39,108 nucleotides of DNA, from positions 1 to 39,108 of the forward strand of contig QMMN01000021.1 of assembly GCA_003647275.1 (NCBI GenBank), written 5' to 3'. This document shows, in pieces, positions 15,028-23,453 of this stretch. The stretch's first letter is position 1. Every line of letters begins with the position of its first letter. Below the pieces are notes generated by a model, which was given only the letters and a program-made list of their open reading frames with translations, searched no databases and was not told the DNA's origin. Position numbers and translations under genes: made by a program. The stretch is from Deltaproteobacteria bacterium (GTDB lineage: Bacteria > Desulfobacterota > Desulfobacteria > Desulfobacterales > C00003060).

Positions 15028-15747
15028 ATGCTTTTTACGTACCTTAAACAGAAGGCCTATGAAAAAAAACTTCGATCTGTGGATATTCCAGATGTGTTCA
15101 GGCACTGCTTTGAGCAGGTAAAGAATCTGGACCTGAAAAAGTCTATCAAAGATGTGGAATTCATTGTTTTTGACACAGAGGCCACTGGACTTAGACCGAA
15201 GGAAGGGGACGTGCTCCTTTCAATAGGGGCGATCGGTGTCAGCAATGGGCGCGTTGATCTTTCAAAGAGTTTCTATGAATTGGTAAAACCGGAACGTAAC
15301 ATCCCTCACCACTCGGTGGTAGTTCACAACCTCACACCAAGTAAGTTGAAGGGTTTGCCTCCAGTATCTGATGTTCTTGCCCGGTTCTTTGAGTTTTGCA
15401 AAGGAGACATCTTGGTAGGACATCACACATTCTTTGATATAAGATTTTTAGACTTGGCGTTAAAGGAAAACTTCGGAATAACCCTTGCAAACAGAGTCCT
15501 CGATACAGCCATGATAGCAAGGTGTATCCAGAGGATAGAAGACCCAGGCAAGGTCGCAATGGAAGAGACAAGGACTGTTCATTTAGATGGCCTGGCCAAA
15601 AGATTCAATATAAAGATGCCTGACAGGCACGATGCGTATGGCGACGCGTTTGCCACCGCACTTATATTCCAGAGACAAATAAGTTTGCTCTATAAGGAGG
15701 GAATTAGTCTGCTTAAAGACCTTCTGAGAATAGGGGGGGTAAGATAG
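15028..15747 (+). CDS. DnaQ-like DEDDh 3'-5' exonuclease
   Basis: A 239-residue exonuclease of the DNA polymerase III epsilon family. The two-metal site is complete: D49 and E51 (FDTEATGL), D137 (HTFFDIRFLDL), H201 and D206 (DRHDAYGDAFATA). The first 40 residues form a helical extension absent from minimal epsilon domains. The ATG lies 3 bases after the DUF294 stop and has no ribosome site of its own, so translation is probably coupled. Exonucleases of this type regularly accompany DUF294 genes next to DUF4212/symporter pairs. Their nucleic-acid or nucleotide substrate there is not known. It is unlikely to be the replicative proofreading subunit because of this context. Confidence 0.88.
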   Translation: MLFTYLKQKAYEKKLRSVDIPDVFRHCFEQVKNLDLKKSIKDVEFIVFDTEATGLRPKEGDVLLSIGAIGVSNGRVDLSKSFYELVKPERNIPHHSVVVHNLTPSKLKGLPPVSDVLARFFEFCKGDILVGHHTFFDIRFLDLALKENFGITLANRVLDTAMIARCIQRIEDPGKVAMEETRTVHLDGLAKRFNIKMPDRHDAYGDAFATALIFQRQISLLYKEGISLLKDLLRIGGVR

Positions 15748-15799
15748 AACCAATTATTTGTAGTCCTTTTTGGAAGAAAAATAACAAAGGGAGGAAAGT

Positions 15800-16054
15800 A
15801 TGGATAAAAGGAAAATGGCGGAATACTGGAGAAAGAATCTCTCTATGATGACAGTTCTGTTGAGCGTCTGGGCGATAGTTTCGTATGTGTTTGGAATCCT
15901 CCTCGCCAACCAGCTCAACCAGATAAAACTCGGCGGATTCCCCTTAGGTTTCTGGTTTGCACAGCAGGGCTCCATTTATGTGTTTGTAGTACTTATTTTT
16001 GTCTATTGCATCTTCATGGCAAAGCTGGACAGGAAATACGATGTTTATGAATAG
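15800..16054 (+). CDS. DUF4212 small subunit of sodium/solute symporter
   Basis: An 84-residue membrane protein with two hydrophobic segments (about 16-38 and 52-73) separated by the conserved NQLNQIKLGGFPLGFWFAQQG. This is the signature of the DUF4212 family. These proteins are encoded just before VC_2705-type SSS symporters and are considered their small subunit. GGGAGG lies before the ATG. The symporter gene follows after 91 bases. Confidence 0.9.
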   Translation: MDKRKMAEYWRKNLSMMTVLLSVWAIVSYVFGILLANQLNQIKLGGFPLGFWFAQQGSIYVFVVLIFVYCIFMAKLDRKYDVYE

Positions 16055-16145
16055 AGATATCTTGCGTCAGGGTTTTGCAGATAACACGTTCTACAAAACT
16101 CCCCTTTGCTTTCACTATTTCTAAATAGAAAGGAGAAACAGAAAA

Positions 16146-17927
16146 GTGTCTATTCTTGCATGGACTTATATAATGGTCGGAATCACCTTTAGCCTCTATA
16201 TAGGCATTGCGTGGGCATCAAGGGTCAGGGATACCAAAGGCTTTTATGTGGCAGGAGGTGGCATACCAGCCTTGGCCAATGGTATGGCTACAGGGGCAGA
16301 CTGGATGAGCGCCGCATCTTTTATCTCCATGGCAGGTCTTATTTCGTTTATGGGATATACTGGCTGTATTTATCTTATGGGCTGGACAGGAGGATATGTT
16401 CTCCTGGCCCTTCTTCTTGCCCCTTACCTCAGGAAGTTTGGGAAATATACGGTGCCCGATTTTGTGGGTGACCGCTACTATTCCAACACGGCAAGGGCCG
16501 TTGCCCTTATCTGTGCCATCTTTGTCTCCTTTACATATGTTGCAGGCCAGATGCGCGGTGTGGGGATCGTGTTTAGCCGTTTCTTGCAGGTTGACGTCAA
16601 CACTGGTGTCTTAATCGGCATGGCAATAGTCTTCCTGTATGCAGTCCTCGGAGGAATGAAAGGTATTACCTGGACACAGGTTGCGCAATACTGCGTGCTT
16701 ATTATTGCCTATTTGATCCCTGCCATTGCCATCTCCATCAAGACAACAGGGCATTTTATCCCACAGATAGGATTGGGCAGTCCCGTGGCCCACGGGACAA
16801 ATGCAGGGGTATTCCTTCTCGATGTGCTTGATAACCTGAACAGAGACCTTGGTTTTGCGGAATACACCTCCGCCTTTGGCCCGGGCAACAAGTCGATGAT
16901 CGATGTCTTTTGCATCACCTTTGCCCTCATGGTAGGAACGGCCGGCCTTCCACATGTGATCGTTCGTTTTTATACGGTTCCCAATGTCAAGTCCGCAAGG
17001 CTGAGTGCCGGCTTTGCCCTGATGTTCATCGCCATCTTGTACACCACCGCCCCGTCTGTGGCGGGGTTTGCCCGTTACAATATGATCGACACCTTAAACG
17101 GTAAAGAATACAAGGCAGCTCCCACATGGCTTAAGAATTGGGAAGAGACAGGGCTCGTCGCATGGATAGACAAAAACAATGACGGGATCATACAATACAG
17201 GGCAGGCAAGCCATTTGCGGGAAAACCCAAGTTCACAGAGGAGTTTGGTAATTTTGGACAAAGCCTCGTTTCAAACAGGCCGACTACCAATCCCAACGAG
17301 CTTTATATTGACCGCGACATCATGGTGCTGGCAAACCCTGAGATTGCCAATCTTCCGGCATGGGTTGTTGCGCTGGTCGCCGCTGGCGGACTTGCCGCAG
17401 CTCTATCAACAGCATCAGGCCTGCTCCTGGTGATAGCCTCCTCTGTTTCCCATGACCTGTATTACAGATTGATAAACCCAAATGCCACTGAAAAACAACG
17501 ACTCCTCTTGGGCCGCCTTATGATCGGTGTGGCTGTTTGTGTTGCAGGGTACTTTGGCATACACCCCCCAGGGTTCGTTGCCCAGGTGGTGGCCTTTGCC
17601 TTTGGCCTTGCAGCGTCCAGCTTTTTTCCCATTCTTGTCCTTGGCATATTCAACAAGAGGACGACGAAGGAAGGGGCCATTGTGGGGATGGCATCCGGCA
17701 TCATCTTCACTGCATTCTATATCATTCAGATCAAATTCCTTGGCGTGAAACCGTGGCTCTTTGGAATAAGCGCTGAGGGGATAGGGACTGTCGGTATGCT
17801 CATCAACCTTGTGCTGACCCTTATCGTTTCAAAGTTCACCCCAGAGCCCCCACAGGAAATCCAGGATATGGTCGAAAATATCCGTTATCCAAGGGGCAAA
17901 GGAAAAGCGACAGCGATTAGTACCTGA
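16146..17927 (+). CDS. Sodium/solute symporter, VC_2705-type (probable acetate permease)
   Basis: A 593-residue SSS-family transporter of the inner membrane with about 13 hydrophobic segments. The N-terminal core GMATGADWMSAASFISMAG (46-64) is the sodium/substrate signature. GGLAAALSTASGLLLVIASS near 415-434 is the second SSS signature. A hydrophilic insert of roughly 90 residues (about 315-405, rich in Asn, Gly and Lys) interrupts the membrane part and is typical of this subfamily, which differs from classical ActP. The start is GTG 16146 with AAGGAG 10 bases upstream. Position directly after DUF4212 and in line with acs points to acetate or a similar short carboxylate as substrate, which is inferred rather than shown. 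Confidence 0.92.
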   Translation: MSILAWTYIMVGITFSLYIGIAWASRVRDTKGFYVAGGGIPALANGMATGADWMSAASFISMAGLISFMGYTGCIYLMGWTGGYVLLALLLAPYLRKFGKYTVPDFVGDRYYSNTARAVALICAIFVSFTYVAGQMRGVGIVFSRFLQVDVNTGVLIGMAIVFLYAVLGGMKGITWTQVAQYCVLIIAYLIPAIAISIKTTGHFIPQIGLGSPVAHGTNAGVFLLDVLDNLNRDLGFAEYTSAFGPGNKSMIDVFCITFALMVGTAGLPHVIVRFYTVPNVKSARLSAGFALMFIAILYTTAPSVAGFARYNMIDTLNGKEYKAAPTWLKNWEETGLVAWIDKNNDGIIQYRAGKPFAGKPKFTEEFGNFGQSLVSNRPTTNPNELYIDRDIMVLANPEIANLPAWVVALVAAGGLAAALSTASGLLLVIASSVSHDLYYRLINPNATEKQRLLLGRLMIGVAVCVAGYFGIHPPGFVAQVVAFAFGLAASSFFPILVLGIFNKRTTKEGAIVGMASGIIFTAFYIIQIKFLGVKPWLFGISAEGIGTVGMLINLVLTLIVSKFTPEPPQEIQDMVENIRYPRGKGKATAIST

Positions 17928-17946
17928 TCCATAATTTGCATGTTAG

Positions 17947-18034
17947 ATTCAGGGATTCAGGGATTAAAATCAATAGAATACCTTTAATTCCTGAATTCCT
18001 GAATTCAAAATTCCTGAATTATCTGCCTTTTTTG
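17947..18034. terminator. 22-bp inverted repeat made of tandem octamers, between convergent operons
   Basis: A 22-base arm (17947-17968, two ATTCAGGG units) pairs with 17983-18004 (two ATTCCTGA-type units). The only imperfections are G-T wobbles, and the loop is 14 bases. A further AATTCCTGAATT follows, then a run of seven T at about 18027-18034. It lies between the convergent symporter and membrane-protein genes, so a bidirectional terminator is likely. The tandem-octamer design resembles the arms of the S23 element at 2164. Confidence 0.55.
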
Positions 18035-18091
18035 TACTCGTGGGCGGGCAAACAGGTCTGTTTGATGGGCGTATGTTGCGTTGCTTTTAGT

Positions 18092-18613
18092 TCAGTAATC
18101 CTTTCCACCCTTTGGGAAGAGCTTGAGGTAAAGAAAGCCTGATAGTACGATCAGAGGAATAGTCTGGACAAGGCCAATAAGTGAACGGTTTTCAGGTCGA
18201 AGGAGGGAAAGGGCACTCAAAATGAACAAAAACATGTAACCCAAACGATTGAACCTGTATATCAGCCAAATAAGGTAAATGTTTACCCCAGGCACCACAA
18301 AACTCCAGAGAGCAATAATCAGGTTGTTAATTCCTGTGTCTGCAATGGATGCGACTATTTCCCCCAGCCCGTAAAAGGTAACGGCCGCAAGGGTTGCCAG
18401 AAGCAAAAGGTTCCATCCGTAGTACGAGTCCTTCCTGGAAAGCTCCGCACAATTGCGCAGGTACCTTTCAAACTCGTCCTCATCCATTTTAGCTGACAGT
18501 ATGTCGTATATCTCTTTCTTTGTCTTTCCCTGTGCGATAAGAGTCTCTATTCTTTTTTCGATTTCCTTTGCCATGGACCATCCGTATATTTGCCGCGTGT
18601 CGCGATAGGGCAT
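18092..18613 (-). CDS. Small membrane protein of unknown function
   Basis: A 173-residue protein on the minus strand. A soluble N-terminal part with charged helices (KEIEKRIETLIAQGKTKKEI, resembling a SHOCT-like short helical pair) is followed by four hydrophobic segments. I do not recognise a named family. The start at 18613 is five bases after the stop of the upstream DUF294 gene and has GAGGTGA in front. ATG 18574 is an alternative and would give a 160-residue protein. The close spacing indicates one transcript with the DUF294 protein, and the two genes converge on the symporter operon. Confidence 0.7.
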   Translation of the reverse strand: MPYRDTRQIYGWSMAKEIEKRIETLIAQGKTKKEIYDILSAKMDEDEFERYLRNCAELSRKDSYYGWNLLLLATLAAVTFYGLGEIVASIADTGINNLIIALWSFVVPGVNIYLIWLIYRFNRLGYMFLFILSALSLLRPENRSLIGLVQTIPLIVLSGFLYLKLFPKGGKDY

Positions 18614-18618
18614 TCACC

Positions 18619-20550
18619 TCATCCCAGGTTCAGGTGAAAATAATCCCCTATAAAAACTTGTATCTCGCCAATGAGTAAAAATGCTTTCTTGAGGGTATGT
18701 TTTTCAATATCTGTAAGTTCAGAAGGGTTTATGTAGTTGTCGGGGTCCTTACCATTTTCTGCCATATTGAGTTGATGCACGAGGCGGAGTTGCATCTGAA
18801 ATTCGTACAACTCCCTTATCCTTGCGGCAAGGTCTTTGGATATGAAATTTTGCTCCTTAAGGGACTCTATTCTCTCAAGGGTATTTGTAGCTGTAATCCC
18901 ATTGTCAAGTGACATGAGACGGGCGAAATCAACAAACGGCACAAGTCCCTTTGTCTTCAGATCAATATGCCCCTTATGTTTGCCGTCCTTATCCACCATG
19001 AAATTCTTAAACAGGGAAGAAAGGGGCGGCCTTGCAGCCATGCAGTCCCTTGCCAGATGGTGGATAAAGATCTTTTCATGGAGACCTCTTTTGACCAAAT
19101 GGTTTCGCAGCCTGTGAGCCAACTCCATCTTGCCAAAAGCAGGTCTGAAGTCAAAAAATATGGTTGAGTGGAGAACCTGTTGGGGGTCAGGAGAAAATAT
19201 CCAGTGGTCAAAGAGCTTCTGCCACTCTGAGAAAGGCTGGTTCCACTTGGGATTTGAAGCCATTATGTCTCCCTTGCATAGAGAATAACCGCATGCAGCA
19301 AGGTGGCCTACGGCCTTTTGGGCGAATTTCACGAAATATTCCCGGGCCTCCTTTTCCTGGTCGGGGCCATCAGGGTCTTCGTATATAATGGCATTGTCCT
19401 GATCGGTCGAAAAAGTCTGCTCCTTTCTCCCCTCACTTCCCAAGACCATCCAGCAAAATGGCACGGGTGGGGATCCCATTTCCTCTATCAGGAGGGTCAG
19501 GATGCGGTCCAATATCTGGTCATTGAGCACCGTAATCATGCGCGTAATATTGTTGGCCTTTGCACCGTCCTGAACAAGGGCCCTTGCAACATCCCGATTT
19601 TTTTTGGAAAGGGGATAAAGCCCTTCGATTTCTGTCTGGGCAGCTATTTCCCTGAACAGCACTATAGGAGAATTTCCCTGCAACAACAGTATGTCATGAG
19701 CTGTGACAACACCTATGATATCTCCCTGTCGTTCAACAGCAAGGTGATGGATACGGTTTTTCAGCATGGAAAGGAGGGCATCAAAGCAGACCGCCTGCGC
19801 TGGTTCAGTCTTTACAGGGAATGACATGATGGACTTGGCGGGGTCGTCATAGCTGATTCCTTTTGCAACGACCTTTCTCCTGAGATCCTTATCCGTAATG
19901 ATTCCCTTTAACTCCCCGTTTCTGTCTTTTACGAGGAGTGAACCTATGTGGTATTTGGCCATTTTTTGGGATGCTGTCTGAACTGTCTCATCAGGCAGGC
20001 AGGTGTGGAGAGTTCCTTTTATGATACCGCCTATATTCTGGCTGAAAAGGCAAAGGGTGGTTTCGGCTTTGGGGCTAACCCTTTTTTTGCGTAGCTCGTA
20101 GTAGGCTGCATGAATGTATTTTTCGCAAAAACTCTTTAAATAAAAGGCTGAAAACCCTGGATTCGCATTGAGGAAATCTTGGAAATTTTTTTTGGGGACA
20201 AGAACACAATACGTATCCTCAACGGCCTCCACATTTAAATAAGCCTTTGTTTCCATGATGATGCCGAGTGCCCCGAAATAATCACCAGGCCCTCTGTACG
20301 CCTTAAGTATTTCCATATTCTCTTCATCTTTAAGATATAACTTAACGCCGCCACTCTTGATCAAGTAGAGGGCGTCAATGTCGGTCCTGTCCTGGCTGAA
20401 TATAAGGGTCCCTTTGGGATAGAATCCCTCGCTTAAACTTTCCGACAGCCTTCTGAGGTCTTGGTCCTTGAGACCGCTAAAAGGGGGGACCGTTTTTAAA
20501 AAGGTGACCGCTGCTTTCAACTCGTTTTCTTTGATGTGATTTTTCCTCAT
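18619..20550 (-). CDS. cNMP-binding/CBS/DUF294 protein with intact nucleotidyltransferase site
   Basis: A 643-residue paralogue of the plus-strand gene at 13138, with the same domain order: cNMP-binding-like (about 25-125), CBS pair (about 180-293), DUF294 nucleotidyltransferase (about 320-450) and C-terminal domain (about 480-640). The motif GSEGRKEQTFSTDQDN (371-386) keeps the Gly-Ser and both aspartates (D383, D385), as in GlnD-type enzymes, so it may be active. The cNMP pocket lacks the phosphate-binding Arg (FGALGIIMETKAYL), so cAMP binding is doubtful. ATG 20550 is preferred to an upstream TTG at 20586, although neither has a good ribosome site. Facing the acetate cluster, it may modify a partner protein, but the target is unknown. 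Confidence 0.85.
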   Translation of the reverse strand: MRKNHIKENELKAAVTFLKTVPPFSGLKDQDLRRLSESLSEGFYPKGTLIFSQDRTDIDALYLIKSGGVKLYLKDEENMEILKAYRGPGDYFGALGIIMETKAYLNVEAVEDTYCVLVPKKNFQDFLNANPGFSAFYLKSFCEKYIHAAYYELRKKRVSPKAETTLCLFSQNIGGIIKGTLHTCLPDETVQTASQKMAKYHIGSLLVKDRNGELKGIITDKDLRRKVVAKGISYDDPAKSIMSFPVKTEPAQAVCFDALLSMLKNRIHHLAVERQGDIIGVVTAHDILLLQGNSPIVLFREIAAQTEIEGLYPLSKKNRDVARALVQDGAKANNITRMITVLNDQILDRILTLLIEEMGSPPVPFCWMVLGSEGRKEQTFSTDQDNAIIYEDPDGPDQEKEAREYFVKFAQKAVGHLAACGYSLCKGDIMASNPKWNQPFSEWQKLFDHWIFSPDPQQVLHSTIFFDFRPAFGKMELAHRLRNHLVKRGLHEKIFIHHLARDCMAARPPLSSLFKNFMVDKDGKHKGHIDLKTKGLVPFVDFARLMSLDNGITATNTLERIESLKEQNFISKDLAARIRELYEFQMQLRLVHQLNMAENGKDPDNYINPSELTDIEKHTLKKAFLLIGEIQVFIGDYFHLNLG

Positions 20551-20693
20551 TTTAAAATCATAGCAATAAAATGATTTTTTTTGCAACTCGAATCTTGGCG
20601 TCTTCTTGGAGCCGTAGCCCGAGTTTTCAACGCCCTTAGGTTATTCCGCCTTAAGTTCAAAAAAGTAAATTTCTAGATTAATAACTTAAAACA
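20551..20693. other. Upstream region of the minus-strand DUF294 gene
   Basis: No gene is seen. The AT-rich stretch before the 73-nt repeat (about 20657-20690) is weakly similar to the stretch before copy 1 (CAAAAAAGTAAATTTC against CAAAAAGTAATTTC), so the duplicated block may once have been longer. Confidence 0.3.
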
Positions 20694-20766
20694 GGGCCAC
20701 GAAGGCTCAAAGGAGTTGGCATGCCCCCCTTGACCGCATGGCTTTTTCGTTTGGAGCCACAAGGGT
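20694..20766 (+). repeat. 73-nt structured repeat, copy 2
   Basis: Identical to 6320-6392 except CGCATGGCTTTTT for CGCGTGGCCTTTT. It lies between the divergent DUF294 gene and the broken small gene at 20958, and in the same orientation relative to that gene as copy 1. It has the same folding potential: an outer stem with two TT bulges and an inner TCAAAGG/CCCTTGA stem around GGCATGCC. Confidence 0.6.
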
Positions 20767-20938
20767 GACCAACGCAGCTGGTAGGTTCAGGAGCCTTTGC
20801 GGCTTTTGTTTTTCAAAAAGAAAACGGGTTATAATGACAATCTGTCCATAGCAAAGGAGATGAGCCTGAAGCCTTGGGCCAGCCTGCCAGGGACATAAGC
20901 CTTGACGCGAATCCCTGTATGGGGGCGGCAGAGGTTTG

Positions 20939-21020
20939 AAGAAAATCAGGGGGAAAAATGAACGAACAGGCAAAAAGACAATATTGGTACTGGAGATTCA
21001 TCCAGGGTCATCGCAAGTGA
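20939..21020 (+). pseudogene. Broken second copy of the MNEQAKRQ zinc-ribbon gene
   Basis: Bases 20939-20982 repeat the leader and first eight codons of the gene at 6783. After MNEQAKRQ the frame diverges completely (YWYWRFIQGHRK) and stops at 21018-21020. None of the CxxC motifs is present. It is best read as a truncated duplicate joined to unrelated sequence. The following bases to about 21154 remain open in another frame but show no recognisable protein. Confidence 0.6.
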
Positions 21021-21279
21021 GCAGCACGGGGCCACCCTTGATGCTCCTGGGTCTGCTGGCCTTTTATAGAGCTTTTTTGTATATGGGCGAAACAGACCGT
21101 GGTCAAAGGAAAATCGGCTTGGCAGGGGTGTTGAGCAAGGGCATGTCGACGTGAAGCATGGGGCTTTCCAAACTGAAAAATCCTGGTCTTTTTAAATCAT
21201 TTGTAATATGCTTCAAAAATTAGTAGATGACGGAATCCGTGTCAATACTGAGTAAAAATAGAAGAACCCACGAAAAGCC
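21021..21279. other. Intergenic DNA without a supported gene
   Basis: An open frame of about 72 codons crosses 20936-21154 but overlaps the repeat, has no family resemblance and no good ribosome site. I see no RNA gene or clear terminator here. Confidence 0.3.
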
Positions 21280-21477
21280 ATGATGCGTGCTATCGTTTGG
21301 CTACAAATTCTTATCATATTTTGTTGTATAGCGTATTCTACCTATGCGTTTTTTAAGGGTAATTTTCAACAAGCGTTTTTGCCTTATCCCATACTGATTA
21401 TATATTATCTCTTGTTCGCGCGAATCAGGACCAAAATCACTTCATCTGCACAAGGACAAGACCACATCAGATATTGA
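21280..21477 (+). CDS. Possible small two-helix membrane protein
   Basis: 65 residues with two hydrophobic stretches (about 5-25 and 32-48) separated by YAFFKGNFQQAF, then a short polar tail. No family is recognised and no clear ribosome site is visible, but the hydrophobic pattern is unlikely for random sequence. It is followed after about 95 bases by the GNAT gene. It could be a small membrane protein or a chance frame. Confidence 0.4.
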   Translation: MMRAIVWLQILIIFCCIAYSTYAFFKGNFQQAFLPYPILIIYYLLFARIRTKITSSAQGQDHIRY

Positions 21478-21572
21478 CAGGCTGTTGCTAAAGCGCGCTC
21501 CAATGCAGATGTCGTTGTTTTTTTTACTGCTTTCAAGCCGTCAAGGGGAATCTTTTTGCGGACTTAGGAGCT

Positions 21573-22037
21573 ATGATACGCAAAGCCACTATAAGAGACG
21601 TGAAGGAGATTCACCATCTCCTGAAAAAATATGCCGACCGTGGGGAACTACTGCCCCGAGCCTTGAGTAACCTCTATGACGACGTGAGAGACTTTAGCGT
21701 CTTTGAGGAGGAAAGCACCGGTTCTATTCTCGGTATTTGCGCCCTTCATGTCTGTTGGGAAGATCTGGCAGAGATACGCTCCCTGGCTGTTTGCGAGAAA
21801 CACCAAAGAGAGGGGATCGGCTCTGCACTGGTCACTGCCGCCCTGGCCGAAGCTGATGACCTTGGAATCAGGCGTGTGTTCACCCTGACCTATCGGCCCG
21901 ATTTTTTCAACAGGCATGGATTCCAGATCATAGATAAGGCCATGCTTCCGCAAAAAGTTTGGGCAGAGTGTATTAAGTGTGTGAAGTTCCCAGACTGTGA
22001 TGAAATTGCCATGCTAAAATTTCTGAGTGAAGGGTAG
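21573..22037 (+). CDS. GNAT N-acetyltransferase, short N-acetylglutamate synthase type
   Basis: A 154-residue single-domain GNAT enzyme. The acetyl-CoA pyrophosphate loop QREGIG is at 78-83 and the beta-5 segment VFTLTYRPDFFNRHGF at 102-117. The C-terminal CIKCVKFPDCDEIAM (133-147) is characteristic of the short, kinase-domain-free N-acetylglutamate synthases used for arginine synthesis in several bacteria. The sequence therefore suggests acetyl-CoA + glutamate to N-acetylglutamate in the cytoplasm. ArgJ, encoded 6 kb downstream on the same strand, recycles the acetyl group, so this enzyme would have an anaplerotic role. The assignment to arginine synthesis is inferred. The gene ends 5 bases before the pmbA start, suggesting co-translation. 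Confidence 0.8.
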   Translation: MIRKATIRDVKEIHHLLKKYADRGELLPRALSNLYDDVRDFSVFEEESTGSILGICALHVCWEDLAEIRSLAVCEKHQREGIGSALVTAALAEADDLGIRRVFTLTYRPDFFNRHGFQIIDKAMLPQKVWAECIKCVKFPDCDEIAMLKFLSEG

Positions 22038-22042
22038 CCCGG

Positions 22043-23392
22043 ATGACTGATATCTCGTCGATTGCCGACTCAATCATGGCCCGACTCTCTCATAAAGGCC
22101 TGGATGGTTACGAGGCCTTTATGACCTGCTCCAGGGGCCTTACCATTGAAATCAAAGACGGCGTTATAGATGTGTTTGTCACATCTGAAAACGCTGGTCT
22201 TAGTCTGAGAGTATTAAAGGGTCAAAGGCCGGGGTTTGCTTTCTCGACAGACCTATCGCCAGAAATTGTTTCCGATCTGATTGAGCAGGTCGTTCAGGGG
22301 GCCAGTGTTACAGACCCGGACCCCTTTGTTGGATTTCCTCTTCCCTCCTCCAGCCCGCCACCTCAACTCGACCAATTCGATCATGATCTTCAAAGGATAC
22401 CTGTTGAGGAGAAGATTGACAGGACGCGCAGCCTTGAAGCTGCAGCCAGATCAAGCGACCCACGCATCAAGAAGGTTCGCAAGGCGGCTTATCACGAAAC
22501 AGCGGGCAGCATAACCATCTGTAACCATACCGGCCTCAAGCTCTCTTATGAGAAAACGCTCGTGTCCGGGAGTATCTTGGTCGTGGCAGAGGATGGGGGA
22601 AACGCAGAAATCGGCTGGGATTATGGCTTCTCCTCTTTTTTCGACCAAATCGACATGGCTTCAATCGGTGCCACCGCAGCTAGAAGAGCCGTCACGATGC
22701 TCGGTGCCCGCTCTGTGAAGAGTCGACAGGCCCCTGCCGTATTGCCCCCCTGGGTCGCGTCAGACATCCTAAAGGTTCTCTCCGCGTCTTTTACGGCCGA
22801 CAATGTTCAAAAAGGAAAATCTTTACTCATTGGACGAATGGGAAAGCAAGTTTTTTCGCCTCATATAACGATCGTGGACGATGGACTGTATCCGGGCGGC
22901 CTTGCCTCCAGCCCATTCGATGATGAGGGCTCGCCTCATGAACGAAGCGTGTTGGTTTCAGAAGGGGTTTTACAGGGCTTCCTCTACGACCAGTACACAG
23001 CCAACAAAGAGAGCCGATGTTCAACGGGTAACGCTGGACGGCACGGAATTAAGGCCCCTCCCTCGGTTCAGGCGACTAATTTCTACATCCAGAATGGCTC
23101 GCTTGCCCCAGATGAGCTTTTGTCTTCTTTGCCCGAAGGTCTTATGGTAACAGATATTATAGGGCTCCACACCGCTGACCCCATCTCAGGAGATTTCTCT
23201 GTTGGGGCAGCAGGGTTATGGATCAAAGATGGTGAAACCGTGTTCCCTGTGAAGGGGATTGCCATCTCTGGCAATCTGATTGAGCTGTTTCGCAACGTGG
23301 ATGGCGTTGGCACAGACCTGAAATTTTACGGGCCATTCGGGTCCCCCAGCCTAAGAATTTCGACCCTCAATATCGCTGGTCCTGGTGTTTGA
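22043..23392 (+). CDS. pmbA: PmbA/TldE metalloprotease-family protein
   Basis: 449 residues of the TldD/PmbA family. TldD and TldE form a heterodimeric protease acting on peptides such as microcin B17 precursor and the CcdA antitoxin. This protein lacks the HExxxH zinc site of TldD, as expected for the TldE/PmbA partner. The C-terminal half shows the family pattern GLYPGGLASSPFDDEGSPHERSVLVSEG (positions about 287-314), STGNAGR and the end segment PVKGIAISGNLIELF with DLKFYGPFGSPSLRI. A tldD gene is not in the window. The start codon is 5 bases after the GNAT stop, with no strong ribosome site. Confidence 0.9.
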   Translation: MTDISSIADSIMARLSHKGLDGYEAFMTCSRGLTIEIKDGVIDVFVTSENAGLSLRVLKGQRPGFAFSTDLSPEIVSDLIEQVVQGASVTDPDPFVGFPLPSSSPPPQLDQFDHDLQRIPVEEKIDRTRSLEAAARSSDPRIKKVRKAAYHETAGSITICNHTGLKLSYEKTLVSGSILVVAEDGGNAEIGWDYGFSSFFDQIDMASIGATAARRAVTMLGARSVKSRQAPAVLPPWVASDILKVLSASFTADNVQKGKSLLIGRMGKQVFSPHITIVDDGLYPGGLASSPFDDEGSPHERSVLVSEGVLQGFLYDQYTANKESRCSTGNAGRHGIKAPPSVQATNFYIQNGSLAPDELLSSLPEGLMVTDIIGLHTADPISGDFSVGAAGLWIKDGETVFPVKGIAISGNLIELFRNVDGVGTDLKFYGPFGSPSLRISTLNIAGPGV

Positions 23393-23426
23393 GGCTGATG
23401 TGAAGATGAAAAAGTTGTTCCTTGGT

Positions 23427-23453
23427 CAACAGCTTCTTAATAAGAAGCTGTTG
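23427..23453. terminator. Perfect hairpin after pmbA
   Basis: CAACAGCTTCTT pairs with AAGAAGCTGTTG around AAT, a 12-bp perfect stem 35 bases after the pmbA stop. Only a weak T-rich tail follows (TTGGCG), so it is at best a partial terminator or a processing/stability element. Confidence 0.5.

Noticed and set aside
17936-18142. 68-codon plus-strand frame between convergent operons
   Set aside because: It is encoded mostly by the tandem-octamer inverted repeat and runs into the minus-strand gene. There is no ribosome site.
20936-21154. 72-codon frame over the broken zinc-ribbon copy
   Set aside because: It overlaps the repeat in another frame, has no ribosome site and no recognisable domain.
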